This document shows, one piece after another, positions 1 through 7,066 of a stretch of DNA of 19,534 nucleotides; positions within the stretch are counted from its first letter, which is position 1; every line of letters starts with the position of its first letter. Source of the stretch: JAGOTP01 sp964359565 (GTDB lineage: Bacteria > Patescibacteriota > Patescibacteriia > 2-12-FULL-60-25). The position numbers and the translations under genes are program-made. The notes under the pieces are model-generated. The model saw nothing but the letters and a program-made list of their open reading frames with translations, was not told the DNA's origin and searched no databases. Location: contig CAYHTN010000022.1 of NCBI GenBank assembly GCA_964359565.1, positions 1-19,534 of the forward strand. Reading direction: 5' to 3'.

Positions 1-291
1 TAAGGTGTAGTTGATGACGTCCATGAGCGTGTCTTCGATCGCTTCATGCTTCGGTTGCTTACTTTTGCCGAGGAGTTGATTCAAGCGAGCGAGCTTCATG
101 CCGAGGAGCGTGAGAAGGGTTTGTTCGGTCGGAATACCGGCGATATGAGCTGCAAGTTTAAAGTTCGCAAAAGCATCCTGAGTTTCAGAATAGTCGTGAT
201 TCTTGGAGGCGAGGAGCTGTAAACATTTATTCAGAAGCTGTTGTGCATCCTGAAGAAAAACCGAGAAATTGGTTGAGAGTTGCGGTGACAT
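1..291 (-). CDS. Partial all-alpha NTPase-like protein (DUF1599/MazG-like), C-terminus cut off
   Basis: The first 97 codons are readable on the minus strand from the ATG at 289-291; the gene runs off the left edge without a stop. The protein begins MSPQLSTNFSVFLQDAQQ and has the pattern KNHDYSE...DAFANFKLAA...EDTLMDVINY. A KxHDYxxxxDAFxNF segment followed by an acidic helix ending D-x-x-N-Y resembles the DUF1599/nucleotide-modification-associated domain and, more broadly, all-alpha NTP pyrophosphatases of the MazG type. Those coordinate Mg2+ through helix-borne acidic residues and hydrolyse non-canonical nucleotides. Substrate and function are unknown here. A possible promoter (TTGACG, 17 nt, TGAGGT) ends 8 nt before the ATG. 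What else it could be: a short phage-derived homologue, but no other phage gene is visible. Confidence 0.6.
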   Translation of the reverse strand, partial: MSPQLSTNFSVFLQDAQQLLNKCLQLLASKNHDYSETQDAFANFKLAAHIAGIPTEQTLLTLLGMKLARLNQLLGKSKQPKHEAIEDTLMDVINYTL

Positions 292-299
292 AGGCCCCT

Positions 300-328
300 A
301 CCTCAACAAGAAGGGGAGGGGACGTCAA
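300..328 (-). promoter_or_regulatory. Possible sigma70-like promoter of the DUF1599-like gene
   Basis: On the minus strand TTGACG (323-328), a 17-nt spacer and TGAGGT (300-305) lie 8 nt before the ATG. The -35 is good and the -10 weak. The placement fits the near-leaderless pattern seen elsewhere in the window. Confidence 0.35.
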
Positions 329-357
329 GCGTAAATACGAGCTACGATGCGAGTTTT

Positions 358-1569
358 TTACGATGAGGGCTGTGCAATGACGATCATGGTAAACGGGGCG
401 CTATGGATGATTTCTCCATTTAAGTTCTCGGCTTGAGCGGTAAATAGATGTTGTGTGTCGACCGCGCCTCGTTCTGTTTCGGTTAAGACACAGATCACAT
501 CTTCCTCACATTCTTTTTGTAAGAATCCATCCATGTAGATGCGAATCTTGCGTGGGCTAAAGAGACTGCCGGTACGAGCCGTGACCTCACGTGTATTGCC
601 GTTTCTCACAGTCGTGGTGGCGGCGCTGATCGTGATCTGATTGCTGATCCGTGTAGGGACAATGGTGATCTCAAGAGTGGTGGTTGCGCGTTGTGGGCCG
701 ACCCAATTGAAGACGCCGGTGATAGTTTGTGTTGTGGTAGCCGTCACAAAGGGGGCGGTGAATCGAGGAGTGCAATAATCTGTTTCACAGGTGGCCGATG
801 TGCTGGTGCTATTCCAGATACGGATAGACGTGACTCCACCAGAAGGGGAGGGTCTCGCGATGATGGTGTAGCTTCCACCTGATGTCACCGTTGATCCGCC
901 TTGAAGGGTGAGCGTTCCTTGGTGTGAAGCGGAGATTGATGTAGGCGTTGTCGTGGTTGGAGTTGTTGACGTAGGTGTCGTTGGCGTGGTGGAGGTCGAT
1001 GTTGGTGCTGTTGGTGGCGTTACAGGCGCGGTTGGAGGGACAGGAACGGTCAGGGTTCGACCGCGGTCAAGGGCGATCGTGGTACTCAAGGAGTTTTCTT
1101 GGGCACGATCATATTCGCTGGCGGCTTGAATACCGGTACCGACACGATAGTTCACAAAGAATGCATCTGGAATATCGTCCACTTGCGAGGCCCAGCTTGA
1201 TCCAAACAGGCTCACGGCAAGCGCTTCCGTGGTGACCCAGCGGAGCGTGCCATTTCCAGCAATGGCGTAGACTTTTGGATCGGTTGTGATTTTTACGAGG
1301 CGTGTTCCAGGGCGATAGGTCACATTTCCGCCGATGGTGATTTGAGCGAGTTCGCTATCCGTAATAGTTTGAACGGTTGAGAAGTCGCTATACCAACTGC
1401 GATAGGTGGCTTCGTTTGGAAAGACATAGCGTTTACCATCCATCCCCATGTAGTAGACAGCGGCACTTGCGGCTTTGATCAGTTGCCCTCCAGTTGGCAT
1501 GGCGAGAGCGGGGAGTGCTGTTGCGAACAAGATACTCGTCGTGAGCAAAGAAGAGAATATTTTTTTCAT
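358..1569 (-). CDS. Secreted surface protein with GKRYVFPNE-type module, Pro/Thr linker and Ig-like C-terminus
   Basis: A 403-aa protein with a clear Sec signal peptide: MKK, a hydrophobic core, and an ALA-M cleavage region near residue 23. Residues about 38-147 form a module with GKRYVFPNE, WYSDF, GGNVTYRPG, ITTDPKVYAI, LRWVTTEALA and DAFFVNYRVG. I recognise this pattern from many exported CPR proteins; its function is not established. Residues about 174-210 are a Pro/Thr/Ser linker, typical of extended or glycosylated spacers. The remainder (213-400) has two beta-rich segments that look like Ig-type folds. Two Cys pairs (CETDYC, and CEEDVIC near 350) could form disulfides outside the cell. 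No C-terminal transmembrane anchor is visible. A -10-like TATTTT (1578-1583) lies 8 nt before the ATG and there is no Shine-Dalgarno sequence. It follows rpe by 23 nt, so cotranscription is also possible. Confidence 0.75.
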   Translation of the reverse strand: MKKIFSSLLTTSILFATALPALAMPTGGQLIKAASAAVYYMGMDGKRYVFPNEATYRSWYSDFSTVQTITDSELAQITIGGNVTYRPGTRLVKITTDPKVYAIAGNGTLRWVTTEALAVSLFGSSWASQVDDIPDAFFVNYRVGTGIQAASEYDRAQENSLSTTIALDRGRTLTVPVPPTAPVTPPTAPTSTSTTPTTPTSTTPTTTTPTSISASHQGTLTLQGGSTVTSGGSYTIIARPSPSGGVTSIRIWNSTSTSATCETDYCTPRFTAPFVTATTTQTITGVFNWVGPQRATTTLEITIVPTRISNQITISAATTTVRNGNTREVTARTGSLFSPRKIRIYMDGFLQKECEEDVICVLTETERGAVDTQHLFTAQAENLNGEIIHSAPFTMIVIAQPSS

Positions 1570-1592
1570 AGCCCAAGAAAATAATAAAAGAA

Positions 1593-2255
1593 TTAACGTG
1601 ATTCACGAGCGTGCTCGAGTCGTTCGAGTTGGCCTTTTACGAAGTCTGAGGGAAAGGCGTGTTCAAAGATAGCACTTCCCATACAAAACCGCTTTGCGCC
1701 CGCTTTGGCAAGTCCGAGGAGCGTTTTTGCGTTCACACCACCATCCACATTTACGACCAGATCCTTATTGAGATTGCGAATCTGGCGAATACGCTCTGCG
1801 GTTTCGGGGAGAAGTCCTTGCCCGCTAAAACCAGGTTCAACACCCATGACGAGCACGCTTTCGATGAACTCAACATATGGTGTAAGTTCTAACAGAGATG
1901 TCTTTGGAGAGATGGCGAGCCCGACATCTCGGCCCATATCTTTGCATGTGTTGATGAGTTCTTCATGGTCGATCGGGGCCTCAATATGCCAGACGGCGCG
2001 TTTAAATTTGGGGACATTGCGCCAGGCTTCAATGACACGTCCAGGATCACGAACCATGAGGTGAAGTTCGATGCGGCTACGAATCGTCCAAGTTTGGACT
2101 TTTTCGGCATCGTACCAGGTGGCGTTAGGGACGAACTTTCCATCCATCACATCCCACTGAAACCAAGGGCTGCAATCTTGAGCGACACGAAGCTTTTGCA
2201 ATGCTTCTTCAGAGGTCTTTGCAAGTACAGCGGGGAGAATCTCATAACGGGTCAT
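1593..2255 (-). CDS. rpe: Ribulose-phosphate 3-epimerase
   Basis: A 220-aa TIM-barrel protein of normal family length. It interconverts D-ribulose 5-phosphate and D-xylulose 5-phosphate in the cytosol (non-oxidative pentose phosphate pathway). Visible motifs: DVMDGKFVPN (35-44) with metal-binding Asp35, ELHLMV with His65, a phosphate-loop region VEPGFSGQ (139-146), VDGGV with Asp171, and GSAIF. Oddities: the metal-ligand His normally two residues before the first Asp (HxDVMDG) is Gln33, and the usual N-terminal SILSAD is replaced by AVLAKT. Asp35, His65 and Asp171 are kept, so a related epimerase activity is likely, but metal use or substrate may differ. The ATG overlaps the rpiB stop (ATGA, 2252-2255), which implies translational coupling. 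A ketohexose- or hexulose-phosphate enzyme of the same fold is the main alternative. Confidence 0.87.
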   Translation of the reverse strand: MTRYEILPAVLAKTSEEALQKLRVAQDCSPWFQWDVMDGKFVPNATWYDAEKVQTWTIRSRIELHLMVRDPGRVIEAWRNVPKFKRAVWHIEAPIDHEELINTCKDMGRDVGLAISPKTSLLELTPYVEFIESVLVMGVEPGFSGQGLLPETAERIRQIRNLNKDLVVNVDGGVNAKTLLGLAKAGAKRFCMGSAIFEHAFPSDFVKGQLERLEHARESR

Positions 2256-2698
2256 AGGGTATCTAAGGTTTGAATGCGTCGTAGATGACGCGCGGCTCGG
2301 CTCGGTTTGGTCCTAAGCCAGGCGGTGAGAATGGCCGAAAGTTTGGATGGGGTGAGGAGACGTCCTCCTAAAGCCAAGATATTGGCGTGGTTATGTTCAC
2401 GCGCAAGGACCGCATCTTCGGGTGTCTGAATCACTGCCGCTCGAATGCCTCGGAAGCGATTTGCCGCCATGGCGATACCCATGCCGCTGCCACAACAGAG
2501 AATCCCTTGAGATCCTTCGGTTTTCGTCACGCGTTTTGCGACAAGGGCTCCGATCATGGGGTAATCATCCTTGGGAATGAGTCTGGGTGAGAGATCTTCA
2601 AAGGGGATCTTATGTGCGTCCAAGAGGGCTTTCACGGCTTCTTTGAGAGCGAAGCCCGCATGGTCAGCGCCAAGATAAAAGAGGGAGACGCGAGGCAT
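2252..2698 (-). CDS. rpiB: Ribose-5-phosphate isomerase B
   Basis: A 148-aa protein of the RpiB/LacAB family. It interconverts ribose 5-phosphate and ribulose 5-phosphate, supplying the substrate of the epimerase encoded next to it. Motifs: GADHAGF (10-16), the catalytic-Cys loop CCGSGMGIAMAANR (68-81; Cys69 aligns with the active-site Cys), GIRAA, and the EHNHANILALGGR block (101-113). The ATG at 2696-2698 was chosen because family homology starts at once (MPRVSLFYLGADH). A longer in-frame version from 2770 would add 24 low-complexity residues and run into the ileS promoter region. A -10-like TATGCT (2707-2712) ends 8 nt before this ATG and no Shine-Dalgarno sequence is seen. The stop overlaps the rpe start, so the two form one operon that diverges from ileS. 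Confidence 0.9.
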   Translation of the reverse strand: MPRVSLFYLGADHAGFALKEAVKALLDAHKIPFEDLSPRLIPKDDYPMIGALVAKRVTKTEGSQGILCCGSGMGIAMAANRFRGIRAAVIQTPEDAVLAREHNHANILALGGRLLTPSKLSAILTAWLRTKPSRAARHLRRIQTLDTL

Positions 2699-2758
2699 AT
2701 AATCGGAGCATAGCATGGAGGGGCTCGTCTGAGAGGGTGGAACCTCCCGATTCTCATC

Positions 2759-2787
2759 TTGACCATTCACGAAAATCCTCGCATGCT
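2759..2787 (+). promoter_or_regulatory. Possible ileS promoter
   Basis: TTGACC (2759-2764), a 17-nt spacer and CATGCT (2782-2787). The -35 matches 5 of 6; the -10 keeps only A2, T3 and T6. Predicted transcription would begin about 6 nt before the ileS ATG at 2801. Confidence 0.4.
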
Positions 2788-2800
2788 AGCCCTAATCTTT

Positions 2801-5740
2801 ATGTCCGACCAACCTCACCTGAACTCCCCGGAGCCCCTCTTTCCACGCCTGGAAGAAGAGATCTTAAAGCATTGGAAAGAAGAAAAGGTCTTCGAACGGA
2901 GTATTTCTGAGCGTCCTCCAGAAAAGACGTTCGTTTTTTACGATGGCCCCCCTTTCGCCACCGGATTGCCTCATTACGGGCACTTGCTCCAATCAACCAT
3001 CAAAGACACCGTGCCTCGTTATCGCACCATGCAAGGGTATCGAGTTCCTCGTCGTTGGGGCTGGGATTGTCATGGACTCCCGATTGAGAACCTCATCGAA
3101 AAAGAATTGAAGCTCGGTTCTCGCAAAGAAATCGAAGCGCACGGTCTTGATCGCTTTAACGCCGCTTGTCGTGCCACCGTTTTTACTTATGAGAAGGAAT
3201 GGGGCAAGTACATCGAACGTCTTGGTCGTTGGGTCGAATTCGAAGATTCCTACAAGACCATGGACAATTCTTTCATAGAATCGGTCTGGTGGGCGTTCGC
3301 AGAATTACATAAAAAAGAATTAATCTATAAAGGGTTTCGTGTTTCATTGTTTTGCCCGCGTTGTTCAACTCCGGTTTCGAACTTCGAAATCGCGATGGGA
3401 AATTCGTATATCGATCGCGAAGATCCAGCGTTGTATCTCAAATTTCCGGTCGAAGGTCGCGAGAAAACATTTTTTGTGGCGTGGACGACAACGCCCTGGT
3501 CTGTCCCCGGCGTGACCGGTCTTGCGGTCGGTGCAGATCTTGACTATGTCGCGCTTCGTCTCAAAGAGAGCGGCGAAACGCTCATTTGCGCGGAAGCGCG
3601 CGTGAGTGATGTATTAAAAGGATACGCCGAGGATGTTTACGAACGAGTCGAAACTTGGAAAGGAAAAGATTTGATAGGCATGCATTATCGTCCTGCATAT
3701 ACGTTCCTTCCATTAGAAGGGGACCCTCATCGGGTGATCTTGGGTGCGCATGTCACCACCGATATGGGAACGGGCATCGTCACGACTGCTCCCGCCTTTG
3801 GCGAGGATGACTTGATTGCCGCGCAGGCCGCTGGTCTACCGATTGCGATGACCTTGGATGACGAAGGGCGCTTCATCGAAGCATGTACGCCGTTTGCCGG
3901 CATCTCCGCAAAGCAAGCAGATGAAGCCGTGATTGCGGATTTAGAAGCACGTGGATATCTCCTCCGTCGCGAATCAATCACGCATAGCGTGGCGATCTGT
4001 TGGCGTTGCGATACGCTGCTTCTCTACAAAGCCCAACCTGCATGGTTCGTGAATATTACAAAGCTCAAGCCACAGATGCTCAAAACGGCGGACAAGGTTC
4101 ATTGGCATCCAGAACACTTTAAGGAAGGGCGTTTTGGCAAAGGATTAAATACCGCTCCTGATTGGAATATTTCTCGCACCCGTTATTGGGGCTCGCCCTT
4201 ACCGGTTTGGGAATGCGTTTCGTGTGATGCTCGCACGATTATCGGTTCGATTGAGGAGTTAAGACAAAAAGCAAAACCGGCATCTTGGCCTCAAGAACTC
4301 GATCTACATCGTCCAGGGATTGACGCTATTATTTTGCCGTGTCCGTGTGGAGGGGAGCAGAAGCGTATCCCTGAGGTCTTTGACTGTTGGTTCGAATCTG
4401 GCAGCATGTCCTACGCCTCCGTTCATTATCCATTCGAAAATAAAAAATGGTTTGAAACCCATTTCCCGGCCGATTTTATTGGAGAAGCGCAAGATCAAAC
4501 CCGCGGCTGGTTCTACACGCTTCATGTTCTCGCAACGGGTTTATTCGATAAACCTGCGTTTAAAGATGTCATTGTGACGGGGATGGTGCTCGCCGAAGAT
4601 GGCAAGAAAATGTCGAAAAAGCTCAAGAACTATCCAGATCCGTGGCAGGTGTTTACAACCTACGGCGCAGACGCGCTACGGTATTATCTCCTCAGCTCTC
4701 CCGTGGTCGAGGCGGAGTCGCTCAATTTTTCTGAAAAAGATTTACAAACGATTGTGCGTGGGTTCGTCAATTTGCTTTGGAATATTAAGACGTTCTATGA
4801 GACCTATAGCCAAGACCAAGAGGTTGTCCTTGCGAAGCCTCGGAGCATGCACGTTTTAGATCGTTGGTTGTTTTCGCGTTTCAATCTCCTCGTGCATGAG
4901 GTGACCGACGCGATGGAGCAGTATCAACTCGCGCATGCGACCAGGCCCTTACGTGGCTTCATTGAGGATCTTTCGACCTGGTGGTTGCGTCGTTCTCGTG
5001 AACGCATGAAATCCGAAAACGCGTTTGATCGTTTGGATGCGCTGCGTACGCTCCGTGAGATTCTGGAAGAAACCACGAAGCTCCTTGCACCCTTCATGCC
5101 GTTTATCTCTGAAAAGATTTATCAGGATTTAGGAGGGGCAAAGGTATCGGTTCATTTAGAGCGTTGGCCGAAGGTTGAAGATCGCCTCATCGATGAACGT
5201 CTGATTGCAGACATGCAAATCGTGCGCGAACTCGTCTCACAAGGACTCGAAGCGCGTGTACGTGTGAAGATCCCGGTACGTCAGGCGCTCGGTCGTCTCA
5301 CTGTCCGTTGGCGCGATCCGGTTGAATTTGAGCGTTGGTCAAAACAAGAAGAGTTGTTTGTGCTCGTACGTGAAGAATTGAACGTCGAAGAGGTCGCGAT
5401 GGCGCACGTCGCGGATCTTCCCACCCCTTGGACGGTAGAATTGGATACCGAGCTTACTCCTGCCTTAAAGCGTAAAGGCTTGCTCCGTGAATTTACTCGC
5501 CAGGTGATGTCGTTGCGCAAAGAAGCGCAGACGCAGCCGAGCGATGTCGTAGACGTATCGATTGTGACGGCGGATGCAGAATTACACACCTTGATTCAAG
5601 AGCAACAGGAGACACTACGAAAAGAACTTCACGCACTACAATTAGAGCTCGTTGACGCCCTGCCTACCGACGTACTCGTACAAAAACAAGTTCCGGTTCA
5701 AGGAACGGTGTGTATGATCGGTCTCAAGCGTGCTTCCTAG
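2801..5740 (+). CDS. ileS: Isoleucyl-tRNA synthetase, eukaryote-like (IleS2) type
   Basis: A 979-aa class I aminoacyl-tRNA synthetase that charges tRNA-Ile in the cytosol. In order: catalytic core with PPFATGLPHYGH (HIGH-type motif HYGH, 58-61) and RRWGWDCHGLPIE; CP1 editing domain with GTGIVTTAPAFGEDD; Cys-pair segments CWRCD, CVSC and CPCGG that may bind zinc; DCWFESGSMSYA; KMSKK (603-607) as the KMSKS-type loop; then the helical anticodon-binding domain. The combination HYGH, DLHRP and KMSKK, with no C-terminal zinc finger, is that of the eukaryote-like IleS2 clade, members of which are often mupirocin-tolerant; tolerance here is inference. The ATG at 2801 is preferred over an upstream in-frame ATG at 2759, because family homology begins soon after MSDQPHLNSPEPLFPRLEEE and the upstream region carries a promoter candidate. 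The lone stop-to-stop neighbour is a convergent lipoprotein gene 48 nt away. Confidence 0.96.
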   Translation: MSDQPHLNSPEPLFPRLEEEILKHWKEEKVFERSISERPPEKTFVFYDGPPFATGLPHYGHLLQSTIKDTVPRYRTMQGYRVPRRWGWDCHGLPIENLIEKELKLGSRKEIEAHGLDRFNAACRATVFTYEKEWGKYIERLGRWVEFEDSYKTMDNSFIESVWWAFAELHKKELIYKGFRVSLFCPRCSTPVSNFEIAMGNSYIDREDPALYLKFPVEGREKTFFVAWTTTPWSVPGVTGLAVGADLDYVALRLKESGETLICAEARVSDVLKGYAEDVYERVETWKGKDLIGMHYRPAYTFLPLEGDPHRVILGAHVTTDMGTGIVTTAPAFGEDDLIAAQAAGLPIAMTLDDEGRFIEACTPFAGISAKQADEAVIADLEARGYLLRRESITHSVAICWRCDTLLLYKAQPAWFVNITKLKPQMLKTADKVHWHPEHFKEGRFGKGLNTAPDWNISRTRYWGSPLPVWECVSCDARTIIGSIEELRQKAKPASWPQELDLHRPGIDAIILPCPCGGEQKRIPEVFDCWFESGSMSYASVHYPFENKKWFETHFPADFIGEAQDQTRGWFYTLHVLATGLFDKPAFKDVIVTGMVLAEDGKKMSKKLKNYPDPWQVFTTYGADALRYYLLSSPVVEAESLNFSEKDLQTIVRGFVNLLWNIKTFYETYSQDQEVVLAKPRSMHVLDRWLFSRFNLLVHEVTDAMEQYQLAHATRPLRGFIEDLSTWWLRRSRERMKSENAFDRLDALRTLREILEETTKLLAPFMPFISEKIYQDLGGAKVSVHLERWPKVEDRLIDERLIADMQIVRELVSQGLEARVRVKIPVRQALGRLTVRWRDPVEFERWSKQEELFVLVREELNVEEVAMAHVADLPTPWTVELDTELTPALKRKGLLREFTRQVMSLRKEAQTQPSDVVDVSIVTADAELHTLIQEQQETLRKELHALQLELVDALPTDVLVQKQVPVQGTVCMIGLKRAS

Positions 5741-5788
5741 ATCTTCCTGCTTCAACCACAACCGATTTTAGTTATCTGGTCAGGAAAC

Positions 5789-6274
5789 CTACTGCGGTTT
5801 TGGCACGCGAGCAATCAAGATGAATGTTTTTTGTTTTTCTGGATCACGACTGATTTGAATGCGGACGCTCAGTTGTTTCTCAGCATGACCATAGTCAAGA
5901 ATCTGGACCGGTTCCCCGACGTTCCCAAGACGGACGGTCATGTTGTAGCCTACTTGTGTCAGTTGTTGATCAAAATGACGGACCACGGTATCAATGTCAT
6001 CAGCAGTTTCTTGGTTTACGGTATAGCTCTCGCCATCTTTTAAAGCGAATTTATTTACGGCTCCGGGATAGCGTGGGAAATCCGCCGGAAAGGTGGCAGG
6101 AATCGTAATATTTTCTCCCGCACGAATTCCTTCGTTCCCTGAGCCTTGCAGATCAAAGGTTTTCCCTTCGTCACGTACCTGAATTCCAGAATTTCCACAG
6201 CCGAGTCCAAGGACGGCCAAGAGACCAAAAGAAAGGGCGAGTTTTGAGAGAGAGTGAAGTGATGGTTGTCTCAT
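5789..6274 (-). CDS. Small putative lipoprotein
   Basis: A 161-aa protein from the ATG at 6272-6274. The N-terminus has a hydrophobic stretch (11-25) ending VLGLGC, followed by GNSG, so Cys26 is a likely lipidation site; the lipobox is imperfect, with Gly at -3. The mature part contains ATFPADFPRYPGAV, a pattern I have seen in exported CPR proteins, then an alpha/beta segment (DDIDTVVRHFDQQLTQVGY) suggestive of a compact domain. Function is unknown. The start is uncertain: in-frame ATG (6314-6316) and TTG (6338-6340) codons lie upstream without a stop, and none has a Shine-Dalgarno sequence. The chosen start gives a normal signal-peptide length. The gene diverges from ppa. Confidence 0.65.
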   Translation of the reverse strand: MRQPSLHSLSKLALSFGLLAVLGLGCGNSGIQVRDEGKTFDLQGSGNEGIRAGENITIPATFPADFPRYPGAVNKFALKDGESYTVNQETADDIDTVVRHFDQQLTQVGYNMTVRLGNVGEPVQILDYGHAEKQLSVRIQISRDPEKQKTFILIARVPKPQ

Positions 6275-6328
6275 AAAGAAGAGCGGGTGAAGATCAGACT
6301 CGTTCAATCGTGCCATTCTCGCCTTTGC

Positions 6329-6357
6329 TTGTCGAATCAACCCGCCTACGCTAAGCT
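6329..6357 (+). promoter_or_regulatory. Possible ppa promoter
   Basis: TTGTCG (6329-6334), a 17-nt spacer and TAAGCT (6352-6357). It would give a leader of about 22 nt before the ATG at 6387. That leader is T-rich and lacks a Shine-Dalgarno sequence. Confidence 0.35.
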
Positions 6358-6386
6358 CGTTTTTACATTCTCATTTTTTTTCATTT

Positions 6387-6935
6387 ATGAAAGGCATCAA
6401 TCTCTATCACGAAGTCCCATGTGGAACGCCAGAAGCATTCAATGTTGTGGTTGAAGTTGTTCGAGGTACTTCTAACAAAATTGAGTACGATGAAGAAGGC
6501 GGCTATTTCAAGCTTGATCGGGTGTTACATCAGCCCACCTTCTACCCCTTTGACTACGGCTTCGTCCCACAGACACATTCGGGTGATGGTGATGCGCTCG
6601 ATGTCTGTCTCTTACTCACACACAACACTTTCCCCGGCTGTGTCGTGAAGGCACGCGCGATTGGTCTTCTGCGTACCTCTGATCAAGACGGTGCCGACGA
6701 CAAAATCATCGCGGTTCCAATCTCTAAAGTCGATCCACGCTTTGAAGAGATCCAGACGATCGATGACCTGCCCGCACATGTCCGTGAAGAGTTTCTCATG
6801 TACTTTAAGGAGTACAAGAAACTCGAGAAAGCGAAATACGACAAAATCATCATCGAAGGCTTCAAGGCGCTTGAAGAGACAAGGGAATCAATCCAGAAAG
6901 CCATGGATGCCTATAAAGCAGATCGCATTGCATAA
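6387..6935 (+). CDS. ppa: Inorganic pyrophosphatase (family I, soluble)
   Basis: A 182-aa cytosolic enzyme hydrolysing pyrophosphate to two phosphates, which pulls aminoacylation and nucleic-acid synthesis forward. Family I motifs: KIEYDEEGGYFKLDR (31-45), YPFDYGFVP (53-61), signature DGDALDV (67-73) with metal-binding Asp67, Asp69 and Asp72, and DGADDK (101-106) with further acidic ligands and Lys106. The usual Pro of DGDPLD is Ala70, a tolerated variant. Length is normal for a bacterial enzyme. The ATG is the only start that fits homology (MKGINLYHEV). The gene stands alone and is closed by a hairpin terminator 4 nt after the stop. Confidence 0.95.
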   Translation: MKGINLYHEVPCGTPEAFNVVVEVVRGTSNKIEYDEEGGYFKLDRVLHQPTFYPFDYGFVPQTHSGDGDALDVCLLLTHNTFPGCVVKARAIGLLRTSDQDGADDKIIAVPISKVDPRFEEIQTIDDLPAHVREEFLMYFKEYKKLEKAKYDKIIIEGFKALEETRESIQKAMDAYKADRIA

Positions 6936-6939
6936 ATAC

Positions 6940-6965
6940 AAAAGGACACGGGAACGTGTCCTTTT
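6940..6965 (+). terminator. Rho-independent terminator of ppa
   Basis: An 11-bp perfect stem AAAAGGACACG / CGTGTCCTTTT around a GGAA loop, 4 nt after the ppa stop. The 3' T-run is part of the stem. The A/T ends make it usable on either strand. Confidence 0.8.
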
Positions 6966-7066
6966 CGGTACGCACAAGAGTCCCGATCTAGACGATCTTC
7001 ACGACTCATCGTATCCTTTTGACATTACGAACTGCTTTTTCCTTTTTACTTTCTTGTTTCGCACTT

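Noticed and set aside
908..1129. A 73-aa plus-strand frame rich in Val/Gly.
   Set aside because: It is the antisense reading of the Pro/Thr linker of the surface protein.
2699..2770. A 24-residue extension of rpiB from an ATG at 2770.
   Set aside because: Low-complexity, not part of the RpiB family, and it would overlap the ileS promoter region; a -10-like element supports the start at 2698.
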